Positions 15,870 to 24,375 of a stretch of 64,000 bases of DNA are shown one piece after another; the stretch's first letter is position 1, and every line of letters starts with the position of its first letter. Both the position numbers and the translations under genes were made by a program. The stretch is taken from contig JAHHQO010000003.1 of NCBI GenBank assembly GCA_020026335.1, positions 124,001 to 188,000 of the forward strand, given 5' to 3'. A model generated the notes under the pieces. That model was given only the letters and a program-made list of their open reading frames with translations, was not told where the DNA came from and made no database searches. This stretch comes from Alistipes sp. Lineage in GTDB: Bacteria > Bacteroidota > Bacteroidia > Bacteroidales > Rikenellaceae.

Positions 15870-17426
15870 ATGAAGAAAGAACTTTTGACCGTGGCGTGCC
15901 TCTCTCCCTTGGTGGCAGGCATGGTGTCGGGTGCAAATCCGGCGAAAAGAAATAAGGCAGTGAACCGGCGCACGTTGCCCAACGTGGTGATTATCTATGC
16001 CGATGATTTGGGCTATGGTGATTTGTCGTGCTACGGTGCGGAGAGGGTCGCCACTCCCAATGTGGACCGACTTGCAGCCGAGGGCGTGCGCTTCACCAAT
16101 ACCCACGCTGTGGCAGCCACCAGCACCCCGTCGCGCTATTCGTTGCTCACGGGTCACTACGCGTGGCGCAAGGCAGGCACCGATGTGGCGGCAGGCAATG
16201 CCGGCATGATTATCTCGCCGGCGCAGTACACCATGGCAGATATGTTCCGCCACGAGGGCTATGCTACGGCAGCCTTCGGCAAGTGGCACCTCGGCTTGGG
16301 TGATAAGGGTGGTGAGCAGGATTGGAACGCTCCTCTGCCGTCGGGATTGAGCGATTTAGGCTTCGACTACCACTACATCATGGCTGCCACGGCCGACCGT
16401 GTGCCGTGCGTCTTCATCGAGAACGACCGCGTGGCGAATTACGACCCCACGGCACCTATCTCGGTGAGCTACGAAAAGAATTTCGAGGGTGAGCCGACAG
16501 GACGCGAGAACCCCGAACTGCTCTACAACCTCAAGGCGAGTCACGGTCACGATATGGCCATAGTCAATGGTATCGGGCGCATCGGCTTCATGAAGGGCGG
16601 TGGCAAAGCGCTGTGGAAGGACGAACACATTGCCGATTCGATAACTCACCATGCTGTCGATTTTATCAAGAAACACAGCGATGAACCCTTCTTCATCTAC
16701 TTCGCCACCAACGATGTCCACGTGCCGCGCTTTCCCCACGAGCGTTTCCGTGGCAAGTCGCCGATGGGTCTGCGAGGTGATGCCATCATGCAGTTCGATT
16801 GGAGCGTGGGGCAGATTATGAAGACCCTTGAGGAGCAGGGCATTGCCGACAATACGCTGGTTATCCTGTCGAGCGACAACGGCCCTGTGGTCGATGACGG
16901 CTATGACGATAAGGCGGAGGAACTTTTGGGTGGTCATCGCCCGGCAGGTCCCTATCGCGGAAACAAATACAGTGCCTATGAGGGCGGTACGATGGTCCCT
17001 GCCATTGTCCGCTGGCCGAAACGCGTGTCGGGCGGTGTGGAGTCCGATGTGCTGATGTCGCAGATTGACTGGATGGCATCGTTGGGCGAGCTGATTGGTG
17101 CGTGTCTGCCCAAGGGGAGTGCTCCCGACAGCAGAAGTTGCCTTTCTAACCTCCTCGGCGAAACGCACAACGACCGCGAGTGGGTGCTGGAGTTGGCGGC
17201 CAACCGCCTGTTGTCGGTACGTACCGCGGAGTGGAAGTTCATCGAGGCCAACGATGGCCCGAAGATGATTCCGTGGGGGCCCAAAATAGAGACGGGCAAT
17301 TCGAAGACCCCCATGCTTTTCGACATGAAGGAGAAATACGAGCGTGAGGATGTGGCTGCCAAGCACCCCGATGTGGTCTTCGAGATGCAGACCATTCTCC
17401 GCCGCGAGCGTGCCAAGAATTATTGA
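15870..17426 (+). CDS. Ser-type S1 sulfatase
   Basis: 518 residues with an N-terminal signal peptide. The alkaline-phosphatase-superfamily metal site is seen in IYADDLGYGDLS. The maturation motif is S85-T-P-S-R, i.e. Ser rather than Cys, so the formylglycine would be made by an anaerobic radical-SAM maturase (anSME), which is not in the window. Further motifs are FGKWHLG, the HVPRFPHERF region and VILSSDNGPV. It removes O- or N-sulfate from glycans; the sugar position is not predictable by eye. It is downstream of the GH20 gene and ends at a bidirectional terminator. Confidence 0.92.
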   Translation: MKKELLTVACLSPLVAGMVSGANPAKRNKAVNRRTLPNVVIIYADDLGYGDLSCYGAERVATPNVDRLAAEGVRFTNTHAVAATSTPSRYSLLTGHYAWRKAGTDVAAGNAGMIISPAQYTMADMFRHEGYATAAFGKWHLGLGDKGGEQDWNAPLPSGLSDLGFDYHYIMAATADRVPCVFIENDRVANYDPTAPISVSYEKNFEGEPTGRENPELLYNLKASHGHDMAIVNGIGRIGFMKGGGKALWKDEHIADSITHHAVDFIKKHSDEPFFIYFATNDVHVPRFPHERFRGKSPMGLRGDAIMQFDWSVGQIMKTLEEQGIADNTLVILSSDNGPVVDDGYDDKAEELLGGHRPAGPYRGNKYSAYEGGTMVPAIVRWPKRVSGGVESDVLMSQIDWMASLGELIGACLPKGSAPDSRSCLSNLLGETHNDREWVLELAANRLLSVRTAEWKFIEANDGPKMIPWGPKIETGNSKTPMLFDMKEKYEREDVAAKHPDVVFEMQTILRRERAKNY

Positions 17427-17440
17427 TTTACCTACCGATA

Positions 17441-17487
17441 AAAAGGGCGGACAACTGCACTTCAGAAACAGTTGTCCGCCTTTTTGT
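17441..17487. terminator. Bidirectional terminator between sulfatase and aldolase genes
   Basis: AAAAAGGGCGGACAACTG / CAGTTGTCCGCCTTTTT, an approximately 12-bp GC-rich stem with A and T tracts on both sides, in a convergent gap. Confidence 0.85.
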
Positions 17488-17504
17488 GTTGAGGTGAACC
17501 CGTG

Positions 17505-18530
17505 CTACAAGAGGGCTATCAACGCATCGACATCTTCCTCGCGTGTCGCCCAGCTGGTCCCCAGACGCACCACGGTGTGGGTTTCGCCACGCGGTCCCCA
17601 CATCTCGAAGGTGGCGTGTTGCATCAGCTCGTCCATCTTTTTGTTCTCCAATCTGAAGAACTGCTGATTGGTGGGGGAGTCTATGTATAGTTCGTAACCC
17701 TTGTCTATGAATGCCTGCTTGAACTTCAACGCCAGACGCACGGCGTGTGCTCCGATACGGGTGTAGAGCTGGTCGGTGAAGAGCGTCTCGAACTGAATAC
17801 CCAACAGACGACCTTTGGCGAGCAGTGCGCCGTGTTGCTTGATGAGGGGGAAGAAGTGGGGCAGGAGACCCTTGCGGGTGACCACCACCGCCTCGCCAAA
17901 CAGAGCACCCACCTTCGTGCCACCGATGTAGAACACCTCACAACATTGCGCCAGTTGGGGCAGGGTGAAGTCCGCCTGCTCACTGCCGAGGGCGTAGCCC
18001 AAACGCGCACCGTCGATGTAGAGCGGAATATCAGCCTGACGACATACCTCGTGGAGCGACTCCAACTCTCGGAGCGAGTAGAGCGTGCCGTACTCGGTGG
18101 GCTGGGAGATGTAGAGCATACCGGGAGCTACCATGTGCTCGTAGGTGTCATCGGCATAGAACTGCGAGATGTAGTGGCTGACCTCCTCGGCACACACCTT
18201 GCCTTCGTGCGAGGGGAGGGTGAGCACCTTGTGTCCCGAAGCCTCGATAGCTCCCGACTCGTGGACATTGATGTGTCCCGTCTCGGCAGCCATGACCCCT
18301 TCGTGGTGTGCCAGCAGGCCGTCAATGACCGTGGCATTGGTCTGTGTGCCACCCACCAGAAAGTAAACCTCTCCCTCCGTAAGACCGCACGCTTCCTTTA
18401 TCAGCGCCTTTGCGCTACGGGTGTAGTCGTCACTGCCATATCCGGCGGTCATCTCCAAATTGGTCTCCAGCAGTCGCTCCATAATCTGCGGATGCGCACC
18501 TGCCATATAATCGGTATCGAAGTGTATCAT
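17505..18530 (-). CDS. Low-specificity threonine aldolase family protein
   Basis: 341 residues, a PLP-dependent fold-type I enzyme that splits L-threonine/allo-threonine to glycine and acetaldehyde. It has the family features 'DDYTRSAKALIKE', 'FLVGGTQTNA', 'AAETGHINVHESGAIE', 'LYIDGARLGYAL' and the PLP lysine in YIGGTKVGAL. The ATG at 18530 gives the expected N-terminus (MIHFDTDYMAGAHP). The longer frame back to 18737 runs through the promoter and is rejected. Divergent from mtnN. Confidence 0.93.
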   Translation of the reverse strand: MIHFDTDYMAGAHPQIMERLLETNLEMTAGYGSDDYTRSAKALIKEACGLTEGEVYFLVGGTQTNATVIDGLLAHHEGVMAAETGHINVHESGAIEASGHKVLTLPSHEGKVCAEEVSHYISQFYADDTYEHMVAPGMLYISQPTEYGTLYSLRELESLHEVCRQADIPLYIDGARLGYALGSEQADFTLPQLAQCCEVFYIGGTKVGALFGEAVVVTRKGLLPHFFPLIKQHGALLAKGRLLGIQFETLFTDQLYTRIGAHAVRLALKFKQAFIDKGYELYIDSPTNQQFFRLENKKMDELMQHATFEMWGPRGETHTVVRLGTSWATREEDVDALIALL

Positions 18531-18574
18531 CTGTTTCAATGTTTTGTGTTGCGTAGGAATATCCCTACGAGGGA

Positions 18575-18582
18575 CAAATATA
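18575..18582 (-). promoter_or_regulatory. -7 box of threonine aldolase promoter
   Basis: TATATTTG on the minus strand, about 45 bp before the ATG at 18530. Confidence 0.55.
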
Positions 18583-18625
18583 CTCAAATCTGCCCAATGG
18601 CGTACAAATATTTGCGCTGCCGAAG

Positions 18626-18657
18626 TTTCGTCGGCTGATAAAAAAAGTGTAAATTTG
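18626..18657 (+). promoter_or_regulatory. Promoter of mtnN-luxS
   Basis: -33 TTTC (18626-18629), 20-bp spacer, -7 TAAATTTG (18650-18657), 23 bp before the ATG. Confidence 0.6.
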
Positions 18658-18680
18658 CCCTCTGAAATCAAACTGAACAC

Positions 18681-19379
18681 ATGAATATAGGAATTATCAC
18701 AGCCATGTCTTCGGAGCAGAAGCAGCTGGCTGCCCAACTCACAGACAAAACCGAACTCTCAATCGCCCCCTACACCTACATCAAGGGCCGTATCCGCGGC
18801 AACAGCGTGGTGCTCATGCAGTGTGGCATCGGTAAGGTGAACGCCGCAGCCGGATGTGTGGAGTTGATTCGCAACTTCCACCCCGATTGTGTGATTAGCA
18901 CGGGCGTGGCAGGCGGTATCGACACCTGCCTGCGTGTGATGGATGTCGTGGTGAGCCGCCAGACAGTCTATCACGATGTGTGGTGCGGCGACGGCAACGA
19001 ATACGGACAGGTGCAGGGTCTTCCCGCACGTTTCGACTCCAACGAGGTGCTCTATCACACGGCACTCGTTCTCGACACCGAGACCCGCATCCACGGCGGT
19101 CTTATCTGCACGGGCGACAAGTTCATCTCCGAGCGTGCGGTGCTCGACCACATCAAGAGCAACTTCCCCGACGGATTGGCCGTAGATATGGAGTCGGCAG
19201 CCATTGCACAGGTGTGCCACCTCTTCTCCACACCGTTCATCAGCTTCCGCATCATCAGCGACTGCCCCGTCCACGGCGAGGAGAATTTCTCGCAGTATGT
19301 CAATTTCTGGGAGGAGATGGCCGACCGTTCGTTCCATGTCACCGAGACCTTCCTCCACGCTTTACCCGAAAATTTATAA
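18681..19379 (+). CDS. mtnN: 5'-methylthioadenosine/S-adenosylhomocysteine nucleosidase
   Basis: 232 residues, normal Pfs/MtnN length. It removes adenine from S-adenosylhomocysteine and methylthioadenosine. Typical motifs: IGIITAM near the N-terminus, QCGIGKVNAA, ISTGVAGGID, and VDMESAAIAQV with the ribose-binding Met-Glu, followed by FRIISD containing the catalytic Asp. Its product S-ribosylhomocysteine is the substrate of LuxS, encoded 8 bp downstream, so the two genes form a two-step SAH recycling operon. Confidence 0.96.
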   Translation: MNIGIITAMSSEQKQLAAQLTDKTELSIAPYTYIKGRIRGNSVVLMQCGIGKVNAAAGCVELIRNFHPDCVISTGVAGGIDTCLRVMDVVVSRQTVYHDVWCGDGNEYGQVQGLPARFDSNEVLYHTALVLDTETRIHGGLICTGDKFISERAVLDHIKSNFPDGLAVDMESAAIAQVCHLFSTPFISFRIISDCPVHGEENFSQYVNFWEEMADRSFHVTETFLHALPENL

Positions 19380-19387
19380 GTCTGAAA

Positions 19388-19867
19388 ATGAAAAAGATAC
19401 CAAGTTTTACAGTTGACCATATCCACCTCCTGAGAGGTATCTATGTATCCCGTCAGGACAATGTCGGCGAGCAGGTGGTCACCACCTTCGACATCCGTAT
19501 GAAAGAGCCCAACCGCGAACCTGCGTTGAGCCCCGAAGCTATCCACACCATGGAGCATTTGGCGGCTACCTTCCTGCGCAACCACCCCGTATGGGCAGAT
19601 AAAATCATCTATTGGGGTCCCATGGGTTGCCTCACGGGTAACTATCTGGTGGTGAAGGGCGATTTGACCTCACGCGACATTCTGCCTTTGGTGAAGGAGA
19701 CTTTCGAGTTTATCTCCACCTATGAGGGCGAAGTTCCCGGAGCTACTGCGCACGATTGCGGTAACTATCTGATGATGAACCTGCCGATGGCTCGCTGGGA
19801 GGCGAAGAAATACCTCCGTGAGGTGTTGGACTGCATCACCGACAAGAATTTGGTTTACCCTGCATAA
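19388..19867 (+). CDS. luxS: S-ribosylhomocysteine lyase LuxS
   Basis: 159 residues. It converts S-ribosylhomocysteine to homocysteine and DPD, the precursor of AI-2. Metal ligands H53 and H57 (HTMEH), E56 and C124 (HDCGNY) are present, as is the catalytic C81 in GPMGCLTG. ATG 19388 is chosen; the frame extending upstream overlaps mtnN and is not coding. Terminated by a strong hairpin. Confidence 0.97.
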   Translation: MKKIPSFTVDHIHLLRGIYVSRQDNVGEQVVTTFDIRMKEPNREPALSPEAIHTMEHLAATFLRNHPVWADKIIYWGPMGCLTGNYLVVKGDLTSRDILPLVKETFEFISTYEGEVPGATAHDCGNYLMMNLPMARWEAKKYLREVLDCITDKNLVYPA

Positions 19868-19884
19868 CGTAGGACAAACGACAC

Positions 19885-19921
19885 AAAAAAGGACGACTTC
19901 TCGAAAAGTCGTCCTTTTTTG
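19885..19921 (+). terminator. Terminator of mtnN-luxS (bidirectional)
   Basis: AAAAAAGGACGACTT / AAGTCGTCCTTTTTT with a short loop; it can also serve the convergent adenine deaminase gene. Confidence 0.85.
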
Positions 19922-19937
19922 TTGCCTGATGTCACAT

Positions 19938-21596
19938 CTATCGGCTTACCAAATCCGTGAAGTCGAATTTCAGCACATCGACCAATCCCTTGTCGGTGAT
20001 TTTCAATTCGGGAATGACGGGCAGAGCCATGAACGCCATGGTGATGAAGGGCGACTTCATGTCGCAACCCATCTGTCTGGTCTTGTAGCCGAGGTGTTGG
20101 TACTGACGGGCAATCTCCTCGGCACACTCCGGAGACATGAGTCCTGCGATGGGCAGGGGCAGAATCTCTGACTCTCCGTCGGAAGTTGCTCCCACACCGC
20201 CGCGTGTCTCGATGAGGGCATTGACCATCGTTACGATGTCGTGGTCGTTGGCACCTATGGCGACAATGTTGTGGCTGTCGTGGGCGATGGTGGCACCTAT
20301 GGCACCCTTGCGAAGGTGGAATCCCTTGATGAAGCCCACCTGCGGACGACCGTTGCCGTAGCGGTTGTAGACCATGATTTTTTGTATGTCCTGTTCGTGG
20401 AGCTGCTCCACGGGAATCTCCTCACATTGGGTGTACAGCTCACCGTCGAATGCCACAATCACCTTCACATGACCCTCGGTGAGGGGTGTGGCGATGTCGG
20501 CTTCGGTGATAGGCGTGGCTTCGAAATGGTTGGGACACTCCGTTGAGGGTGTTCCGAGTGAAAGAGCCTCCTCACATACGCCCTCCTCGCGGTTGTAGAC
20601 CTCCTCGCCACCGATAATGGTCGATTCGATGGTGAAGTCGTTGAGGTTGTCCACGGCGATGAATGTGGCTGTGTCGCCGACACGCATCTGTCCCGAGGGG
20701 ATACCGTAGTGGGTGAGGGGGGTGAGGCAGGCGGACTGCAACATCTCCCACACACCGATGCCGTGTTCCACACCGCGGCGCACCAGCGCATCGATGTGGC
20801 CGTGCAACAGGTCGTCGGGGTGCTTGTCATCGGAGCAGAGCATCACCTCGGTGGGTGCTTCGCCGATGATGGGGTAGAGGGCTTCGAAGTTGCGGGCGGC
20901 ACTGCCCTCTCTAACGATGACTTTCATGCCGAAGGCGATGCGCTCGCGTGCCTCCTCCAGCGATGAACATTCGTGGTCGGTGGAGATACCCGCACCGACA
21001 TATTTTTTCAAATCCTCGCCATTCACTCCGGGGGCGTGGCCGTCAATGGGCTTGCCTGCCTTGCGTGCCGCGTCTATCTTGGCCATCACTTCGGGGTCGT
21101 CGGACAACACACCGGGAAAGTTCATCATCTCGGCCAGGAAATGCAGGTCGTCACGCTGTATCAACTCGCGGGTCTGTGTGGCATCGATGGTCGCTCCGGC
21201 AGTCTCAAGGGGCGAGGAGGGTACGCACGAGGGCAGTCCGAAGAAGAAGTTGAAACGTGAGTGGCGGGCATTCTCCACCATGAAGTCGATACCTTTGACA
21301 CCCAGTACGTTGGTGATTTCGTGGGGGTCGCACACGGCATTGACCACACCGTGACGCACCGCCACACGTGCAAAGTTGCAGGGCGTCATCATCGAACTCT
21401 CGATGTGGATGTGTGCATCGGTAAAGCCGGGCAACAGATAGGGCGCATCATCGGGCAGGGTGTCCGTGGGGCGGATGTCCGCGATGATGCCGTCGGTGAC
21501 GGTGATTTCGCCGTCGAAGATGCGGCGGTGTTCGATATCTACGAGGTGACCCTTGTAGAGTCGCTGTCGAGACGAAGTGTTATTCAATTCAGTCAT
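19938..21596 (-). CDS. ade: Adenine deaminase
   Basis: 552 residues, amidohydrolase superfamily; deaminates adenine to hypoxanthine for purine salvage. It has the composite-domain N-terminus (VTDGIIADIRP), the metal-binding 'TDAHIHIESSMMTP', 'MMNFPGVLSDDPEVMAKI', the GHAPGVNG signature, CSDDKHPDD, and the C-terminal 'GVGATSDGESEILPLPIAGLMS' typical of the Ade family. ATG 21596 is chosen because it sits after the promoter. Adenine released by MtnN next door could be a substrate, but that is only contextual. Confidence 0.95.
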   Translation of the reverse strand: MTELNNTSSRQRLYKGHLVDIEHRRIFDGEITVTDGIIADIRPTDTLPDDAPYLLPGFTDAHIHIESSMMTPCNFARVAVRHGVVNAVCDPHEITNVLGVKGIDFMVENARHSRFNFFFGLPSCVPSSPLETAGATIDATQTRELIQRDDLHFLAEMMNFPGVLSDDPEVMAKIDAARKAGKPIDGHAPGVNGEDLKKYVGAGISTDHECSSLEEARERIAFGMKVIVREGSAARNFEALYPIIGEAPTEVMLCSDDKHPDDLLHGHIDALVRRGVEHGIGVWEMLQSACLTPLTHYGIPSGQMRVGDTATFIAVDNLNDFTIESTIIGGEEVYNREEGVCEEALSLGTPSTECPNHFEATPITEADIATPLTEGHVKVIVAFDGELYTQCEEIPVEQLHEQDIQKIMVYNRYGNGRPQVGFIKGFHLRKGAIGATIAHDSHNIVAIGANDHDIVTMVNALIETRGGVGATSDGESEILPLPIAGLMSPECAEEIARQYQHLGYKTRQMGCDMKSPFITMAFMALPVIPELKITDKGLVDVLKFDFTDLVSR

Positions 21597-21651
21597 TTTT
21601 TGCGTGTTGTGGTTCTTGCAAAATCCTCCGAAGGGGGAAGATTCCACATGA

Positions 21652-21659
21652 CAAATGTA
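21652..21659 (-). promoter_or_regulatory. -7 box of adenine deaminase promoter
   Basis: TACATTTG on the minus strand, about 55 bp before the ATG at 21596. Confidence 0.5.
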
Positions 21660-21800
21660 CGAATATTTTGTGATTAATGGGGCTGTCGAAGTCGCTTAAT
21701 CTTTTCAAAAAGGGAACGAGAAGGTGCGCCTGTCCCGAGAAGGTGGTGGAGTGTTCAATCCCTGCTGCGGTGAAATATGCGGTCGGCAGAAAAAATTTTG

Positions 21801-21808
21801 TATCTTTG
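21801..21808 (+). promoter_or_regulatory. -7 box of glutaredoxin-like/mutY promoter
   Basis: TATCTTTG, 32 bp before the ATG at 21841; no clear -33. Confidence 0.55.
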
Positions 21809-21840
21809 TCTGTATAGATTATTATAAAAACATTACAACT

Positions 21841-22140
21841 ATGATACGTATCTACGGTATGGTCACCTGCCCCGATTGCACCTATGTGGAGGCACAGGTC
21901 GAAGGAAACGCAAACTACGAAGTGATTGACATCGGCCGTCATGTGAGAGACTTGAAGGCTTTTTTGCGCTTGCGCGACTCGTCCGCGGCTTTCGATGCCG
22001 TGCGCCGCAAAGGTATTGTCGGCATTCCCTGCTTCGTGCTGGAGGACGGCACGGTGACCCTCGTGGCTGAGGAGGCAGGACTGCGCTCGCGTCCCGTGGG
22101 TGAGGGTGCGGCTTGCAATCTCGATGGCACGGGCTGCTAA
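21841..22140 (+). CDS. Glutaredoxin-related protein
   Basis: 99 residues. The N-terminal thioredoxin-fold active site is MVTCPDCTYV (CPDC), with 'GIVGIPCFVLEDG' supplying the cis-proline segment (GIP). The C-terminus carries two more cysteines (ACNLDGTGC). Probably a cytoplasmic thiol-disulfide reductase or metal/Fe-S handling protein; its partner is unknown. It is separated from mutY by only 3 bp, so translationally linked. The association with a Fe-S glycosylase may be coincidental. Confidence 0.8.
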   Translation: MIRIYGMVTCPDCTYVEAQVEGNANYEVIDIGRHVRDLKAFLRLRDSSAAFDAVRRKGIVGIPCFVLEDGTVTLVAEEAGLRSRPVGEGAACNLDGTGC

Positions 22141-22143
22141 TCG

Positions 22144-23184
22144 ATGAGTGATTTTGCCCAAATTTTAGAGACGTGGTATCGCCAATACGGACGTTGCGAT
22201 TTGCCGTGGCGACAGGTCGATGACCCCTATCTGATATGGATTTCGGAGGTGATTCTCCAGCAGACCCGCATCGCGCAGGGCTATGACTACTATCGCCGCT
22301 TCACCGAACGCTTCCCCGATGTCTTCTCGCTGGCGACAGCCGATGAGGACGAGGTGCTGAAGCTGTGGCAGGGGCTGGGCTATTACAGCCGTGCGCGTAA
22401 CCTCCACGCCGCCGCCAAAGAGGTGGCTCGACAGGGTGCATTTCCCTCGACCTACGAGGAGGTGCGCCGTCTGAAGGGTGTGGGTGACTACACGGCTGCT
22501 GCGGTGTGCGCCTTTGCCTACCACCAGCCCCGTGCGGTGGTCGATGGCAATGTCTACCGCGTGCTGTCGCGCATCTATGGCATAGAAACTCCCATCGACA
22601 CCACCGAAGGCAAGAAAACCTTCTCGGCATTGGCCGATGAGTTGCTCGACCGCCACGATCCCCATCTCTACAACTCCGCCATCATGGATTTCGGAGCGTT
22701 GCAGTGTGTGCCCAAATCACCCGATTGTGGGGCGTGCCCCTTTGTCGGAAGATGTGTGGCTCGGGAGCGTTACACCGTGCAGGATTTCCCCGTCAAGGCG
22801 AAGAAAACGGCGGTGAAGAACCGCTATATGGTCTATGTCGTGGTGGAGGACGGCGAGCGAATGCTGATGCACCGCCGCGAGGGGAATGACATCTGGCGGG
22901 GTCTGTATGAACCCTGCCTTATGGAGTTTGACCACCCGGCGGAAGATGGTGAGGTGCTGTCGCGTATCCGCGAGACCTTTGGCGAGGAGGGACACATTAC
23001 CCTTGTGGCAAAGGGTTGGAAACACCAGCTGACCCACCGCCTGCTGAGGGTGGACGGCTACCACTTCAAAGTCGATGTCCTGCCCCCGATAGAGGGCTGC
23101 ATCTCCGTCCCGAAAGCCGACCTCGAGACCTACGCCCTACCCAAAATCATCGCCGACTTGCTGGCGCAGGTGGAAAAACTTTGA
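22144..23184 (+). CDS. mutY: A/G-specific adenine glycosylase MutY
   Basis: 346 residues. It removes adenine mispaired with 8-oxoguanine. The HhH-GPD domain (about 20-180) has EVILQQTRIAQ with the catalytic Glu, the LKGVGDYTAAAV hairpin and VVDGNVYRVLSR with the catalytic Asp. The Fe-S cluster motif follows with four cysteines in 'CVPKSPDCGACPFVGRC' (C-x7-C-x2-C-x5-C). The C-terminal NUDIX-like 8-oxoG-recognition domain occupies about 225-346. Normal length. It is the second gene of the operon with the glutaredoxin-like gene. Confidence 0.96.
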   Translation: MSDFAQILETWYRQYGRCDLPWRQVDDPYLIWISEVILQQTRIAQGYDYYRRFTERFPDVFSLATADEDEVLKLWQGLGYYSRARNLHAAAKEVARQGAFPSTYEEVRRLKGVGDYTAAAVCAFAYHQPRAVVDGNVYRVLSRIYGIETPIDTTEGKKTFSALADELLDRHDPHLYNSAIMDFGALQCVPKSPDCGACPFVGRCVARERYTVQDFPVKAKKTAVKNRYMVYVVVEDGERMLMHRREGNDIWRGLYEPCLMEFDHPAEDGEVLSRIRETFGEEGHITLVAKGWKHQLTHRLLRVDGYHFKVDVLPPIEGCISVPKADLETYALPKIIADLLAQVEKL

Positions 23185-23217
23185 TAATTTCCCCTGCCTG
23201 CCGATTCTATATTATAG

Positions 23218-24288
23218 GAGATTCCTGCACCATCAGCCTGCTGCCCGAGATGCATTCCGATGTGGTGCCCGACATCGGCTTCGGCATGCACCGGTGTGTC
23301 GTTCAAGGTTGCCGATGGCAGTTACATTGTAGGTCGTACCATGGAGTGGGGTACATTTGTGATGGAGTTGCGCTATATGATTGTACCGCGCGGTTACACC
23401 ATCACTGCACAGACCCCCTCGGGTAGTGACGGTATGAAAATACAGCCAAATACGGTTATGTGGGTATCGGCGTACTGAAGGATAATCTCCTGGCCGAGGC
23501 GGTCAATGAGAAAGGTCTGGTGGGCGAGCTCTTCTACTTCCCCAATTATGGCGTTTACGAGGAGTATAACCCCAAGTTCAACGCAACGACTATCGAGGAC
23601 GGTCAGTTCCTGTCGTGGGTTGTCGCTAATTTTGCCACCATTGAGGAGCTGGAGAATATCCATGTCGTGCCCTACGGTCGTGGTTTCGGTACGGCTCACT
23701 TCCGTCTGGCGGACGCTACGGGTCGTCAGGTGGTCATTGAATATCTCGACGGTACACCCACCGTCTTCGAAAACAAGGTAGGCGTGGTAACCAACGCTCC
23801 TTCGTTCGAGTTCCAGATGCTGAACCTCAATAACTGTGTCAACATCATGCCGGGTCCTGCTCCCGCGCACAAGATTGCTCACGATGTCGAGCTGCGCCCT
23901 TTCGGTGCGGGTTCTGCTCGCTGGGTCTTCCCGGTGACGTGACACCTCCCTCGCGTTTCGTACGTGCGGTCTTCTATGTGGCTTCGGCACACCAGCAGCC
24001 CACAGGTTATGACGCCGTGATGCATACCTTTCAGATTCTCAACAACTTCGACATTCCCGTTGGTGTGGAGTATCCCGACCCCCCCAAGTGATGCCCGATA
24101 TGCTCAGTGCCACACAGTGGACCACAGCCGTTGACCTCAAGGCGCGCAAGTTCTACTACCGCACCCAGTTCAACAGTTCTCTCCGCTGCATCGATTACAG
24201 CAAGATTGACTTCTCGAAGGTGAAGTTCCAGCTCCGCGATTTGGATTTGGTCAAGGAGCAGCCCGTGGAGTATATCGACATCAAGTAG
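23218..24288 (+). pseudogene. Frameshifted choloylglycine/bile-salt hydrolase family gene (C59)
   Basis: Three reading frames must be joined to recover one Ntn-hydrolase of the choloylglycine hydrolase/penicillin V acylase family. Frame A contains the nucleophile region S-A-C(23287)-TGVSF and GRTMEWG. Frame B, from about 23440, continues KYGYVGIGVL and runs through 'AEAVNEKGLVGELFYFPNYG' to a TGA at 23940. Frame C carries PGDVTPPSRFVRAVFY to a stop near 24091, then the original relative frame resumes with LSATQWTTAVDL and 'YYRTQFNSS' to 24288. Each break is explained by loss of a single base beside short homopolymers (AAAA, GGG, C7). No proper start or signal peptide is visible in frame with the Cys. 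Either a true decayed gene or consensus errors. Confidence 0.8.
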
Positions 24289-24321
24289 ATGTGAGGCTTT
24301 CCATCCGTTGTACGGATACAA

Positions 24322-24358
24322 TAAAGGCAGGTAAAACCAAATGTTTTACCTGCCTTTA
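24322..24358. terminator. Terminator between pseudogene and GH92 gene
   Basis: AAAGGCAGGTAAAA / TTTTACCTGCCTTT, a 14-bp perfect stem with a 7-nt loop in a convergent gap; the flanking T tract is short on either strand. Confidence 0.7.
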
Positions 24359-24375
24359 TCTATTGAAAAGAGGAG

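Noticed and set aside
18531..18737. Upstream extension of the threonine aldolase
   Set aside because: It overlaps two divergent promoters and the mtnN start; the ATG at 18530 fits the family N-terminus.
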